Of a DNA stretch of 7,097 nucleotides, positions 6,081 to 7,097 are shown one piece after another. Below the pieces are notes generated by a model. That model was not told where the DNA came from. It saw only the letters and a program-made list of their open reading frames with translations, and ran no database searches. Origin of the DNA: an uncultured Eubacteriales bacterium. Its GTDB lineage: Bacteria; Bacillota; Clostridia; Oscillospirales; CAG-272. Made by a program: the position numbers and the translations under genes. The stretch's first letter is position 1. Each line of letters opens with the position of its first letter. The stretch is taken from NCBI GenBank assembly GCA_934476315.1, contig CAKSNQ010000061.1, positions 1-7,097 on the forward strand, in the 5' to 3' direction.

Positions 6081-6109
6081 TTGACAATTCGGGGTATCCA
6101 TGGTACAAT
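6081..6109 (+). promoter_or_regulatory. strong sigma-A promoter for the zinc-ribbon gene
   Basis: The consensus -35 TTGACA (6081-6086), a 17-base spacer and TACAAT (6104-6109) with TG at 6101-6102 give a near-ideal extended -10 promoter. The preceding bases (about 6033-6080) are almost entirely A and T, consistent with an UP element. Transcription should start near 6116, leaving a leader of about 44 bases. Confidence 0.94.
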
Positions 6110-6159
6110 AGGGTACTAACCGCACAGAAAATGTGCAAGAGAGAAAAAGAGGGTAAACA

Positions 6160-6441
6160 ATGTACAGCGACAAAGTATTGGTCTGCAAAGATTGCGGACA
6201 GGAATTCACCTTTACTGCCGGCGAGCAGGAGTTTTTCGCAGAGAAAGGCTTCACGAATGAGCCGCAGAGATGCAAGGCTTGCCGTGCAAACCGCAAGAAC
6301 AACCGCAGCGAGGGCGGCGCGCGTCAGATGTATGACGCCGTTTGTTCCGAGTGTGGCGCACCCTGCAAGGTTCCTTTTGAGCCGCACGATGACCGCCCTG
6401 TTTATTGCAGCGATTGCTTCCGCAATAAGACCGGTCGTTGA
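6160..6441 (+). CDS. small protein with two zinc-ribbon modules
   Basis: This 93-residue protein carries two cysteine-rich modules. The N-terminal one (residues 5-45) has C9-x2-C12 and C38-x2-C41 flanking a conserved FTFTAGEQEFFAEKGF stretch, the signature of the zf-trcl type probable zinc-binding domain. The C-terminal one (58-88) has C62-x2-C65 and C83-x2-C86, with an extra C69, around a PFEPHDDRPVYC segment, matching the CXXC-20-CXXC class. Each module should bind one zinc ion. The middle (43-57) is basic and polar, suggesting nucleic-acid contact, but function is unknown. The ATG has an AGAGGG site 6 bases upstream. The gene has its own strong promoter and terminator, so it is monocistronic and probably abundant. 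Its base composition is visibly less GC-rich than the neighbouring genes, as often seen in highly expressed genes. Confidence 0.94.
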   Translation: MYSDKVLVCKDCGQEFTFTAGEQEFFAEKGFTNEPQRCKACRANRKNNRSEGGARQMYDAVCSECGAPCKVPFEPHDDRPVYCSDCFRNKTGR

Positions 6442-6464
6442 TCGTTCGTAAGAACGGTTCGCAG

Positions 6465-6500
6465 AAAACCGACGGAGATTTTCCGTCGGTTTTTCTTTTT
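6465..6500 (+). terminator. rho-independent terminator of the zinc-ribbon gene
   Basis: AAAACCGACGGA (6465-6476) pairs over 12 bases with TCCGTCGGTTTT (6482-6493) around a 5-base loop, and a T-run interrupted by a single C continues to 6500. It begins 24 bases after the stop codon. A small CGTTC-GTAA-GAACG hairpin (6443-6456) lies between the stop and the terminator. Confidence 0.96.
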
Positions 6501-6516
6501 GCGGGGGCGGCGCGGG

Positions 6517-6615
6517 AAACTTTTGGGGAGGGCTCAGCTGTCCCTCGTTAAAGTTTTCGCCCGCCTTTTTCAAAAGGCGTTCGCCCGCAAGCGGGCAGGC
6601 GGGGGGCGAAGCCCC
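6517..6615. repeat. compound inverted-repeat element, first block
   Basis: Four stem-loops are packed here. The first has a bipartite stem: AAACTTT (6517-6523) with AAAGTTT (6550-6556), and inside it GAGGG (6528-6532) with CCCTC (6542-6546). The second is CGCCTTTT (6562-6569) with AAAAGGCG (6572-6579). The third is GCCCGC (6583-6588) with GCGGGC (6591-6596). The fourth is GGGGC (6603-6607) with GCCCC (6611-6615). The arrangement resembles dispersed intergenic repeats of GC-rich clostridia; multiple genomic copies are expected but cannot be shown from this window. Confidence 0.65.
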
Positions 6616-6664
6616 GCGGCGCGTTCCGCAGAGCGCGAAATCTTGCGGCATTTTCTTTTTTGTG

Positions 6665-6730
6665 GATTGCCCGCGGCGGGTACTGCCGCGGCAATCGGTT
6701 TTCTTTTGTGCCTCTGGTCTCAAAAGAAAA
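6665..6730. repeat. paired hairpins, second block
   Basis: GATTGCCCGCGGC (6665-6677) pairs with GCCGCGGCAATC (6685-6696), twelve pairs with one bulged C and a 7-base loop. It is followed at once by TTTTCTTTTG (6699-6708) pairing perfectly with CAAAAGAAAA (6721-6730). A related pyrimidine tract lies at 6651-6660. The second stem is pure A/T except for two G-C pairs, so it contrasts sharply with the first. Confidence 0.7.
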
Positions 6731-6823
6731 AAGCGGCTAACAGCGTTGAAATTACATGGGATAACAGGTGTTTTATGTTTGCGGCTGGTATTTACTTTGG
6801 GTTAAAAGACTTTCATGCCGGAT

Positions 6824-6960
6824 GTGGGGGAAGAACCGGCTCAAACGCCGCCGGTTGCTCCCCCCACGCCCCCCACTCCAAGGCTGGATGCGCGTCGCGC
6901 CGCAACAACGCGGCGCTTTGCGCATTGGGGAGGGGTGGCAGAGTTGCCACATCCCTCCCC
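6824..6960. repeat. three GC-rich hairpins, third block
   Basis: The first hairpin pairs GTGGGGG plus AACCGGC (6824-6840) with GCCGGTT plus CCCCCAC (6850-6867) across a small internal loop. The second pairs GCGCCGC (6897-6903) with GCGGCGC (6910-6916). The third pairs GGGGAGGGGTGGCA (6927-6940) with TGCCAC and CCCTCCCC (6945-6960), fourteen pairs with a 2-base bulge and a GAGT loop. None is followed by a T-run, so these are not intrinsic terminators. Confidence 0.72.
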
Positions 6961-6997
6961 AGACCCCTCCCGGGATTCGCTGAGATGTAGAAAGATG

Positions 6998-7032
6998 GGC
7001 GAGGGGAAACTCCGGGCGAGTTTCCCCTCGCC
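6998..7032. repeat. perfect 14-bp inverted repeat
   Basis: GGCGAGGGGAAACT (6998-7011) and AGTTTCCCCTCGCC (7019-7032) pair without mismatch around a 7-base loop. Only three T bases follow, so termination would be weak at best. It is the most stable-looking single hairpin in the non-coding end of the window. Confidence 0.8.
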
Positions 7033-7097
7033 GTTTGGGACAGCTCTGAAAGGAATTTCGGCGCACAGCCAAGGAAGTGGGTGGAGGCGGAGGGAGA

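Larger units (their letters stand above)
6501..7097. other. long non-coding stretch rich in hairpins
   Basis: No convincing gene is present in these 597 bases. Open frames on both strands (for example 6499-6990 plus and 6773-7072 minus) have low-complexity translations rich in Arg, Gly, Ala and Cys, lack ribosome binding sites and run straight through perfect inverted repeats. The segment alternates GC-rich stems with A/T tracts. Bases about 6738-6820 are AT-richer and hold no recognisable signal. The last bases (about 7078-7097) are purine-rich and could precede a gene beyond the window, but no start codon with a clear context is visible. Confidence 0.8.

Noticed and set aside
6746..6776. 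TTGAAA followed by TTTTAT as a possible promoter in the hairpin island
   Set aside because: The spacing is 19 and the -10 is poor, and no gene follows within the window.
6499..6990. Plus-strand open frame of 163 codons and the overlapping minus-strand frame at 6773-7072
   Set aside because: Both run through several perfect hairpins, lack ribosome binding sites and give compositionally odd translations. They look like spurious frames over non-coding repeats.

Overview
The window looks like a chromosomal segment of a GC-rich member of the Firmicutes, most likely class Clostridia and perhaps the Oscillospiraceae or relatives. The evidence is strong GGAGG-type ribosome binding sites, canonical sigma-A promoters with TGn extended -10 elements, a CCA-encoding tRNA-Gly, and a gene set (YqeG, DUF3006, PlsY, a CxxC zinc-ribbon protein) typical of that group. 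The genus cannot be fixed from the sequence alone.

Layout. Positions 1-74 hold tRNA-Gly(UCC) on the minus strand with its own promoter at 94-122. A divergent plus-strand promoter (169-197) starts a run of six co-directional genes: a YqeG-type HAD phosphatase (232-759), an endonuclease IV-like TIM-barrel protein (804-1685), an M24 Xaa-Pro aminopeptidase-type peptidase (1742-2830), a DUF3006 small protein (2873-3136), glycerol-3-phosphate acyltransferase PlsY (3319-3975) and a class I SAM-dependent methyltransferase (3968-5248) that overlaps plsY by 8 bases. A clear rho-independent terminator (5271-5315) closes this run. The 182-base gap before plsY contains two hairpins and an open in-frame upstream extension, so plsY may have some leader control.

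Next is a lone gene (5403-5969) that I read as a diverged PhoU/DUF47-type helical protein lacking the usual metal-binding acidic residues. Then comes a monocistronic unit: an AT-rich upstream tract, a near-ideal promoter (6081-6109), a 93-residue protein with two zinc-ribbon modules (6160-6441) and a 12-bp-stem terminator (6465-6500).

From 6501 to the window end there is no credible gene. This stretch is an island of GC-rich hairpins interleaved with A/T tracts. It resembles the dispersed intergenic repeats that produce spurious ORFs in clostridial genomes.

The genes in the main run are mostly housekeeping: phospholipid synthesis (PlsY), peptide turnover (M24), possible DNA repair (Nfo-like) and an uncharacterised phosphatase. 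No defence system, CRISPR array, prophage or biosynthetic cluster is visible. The points most worth a second look are the orphan PhoU/DUF47-like gene, the strongly promoted zinc-ribbon protein, the in-frame 9-bp repeat at the methyltransferase N-terminus, the plsY leader and the terminal hairpin island.
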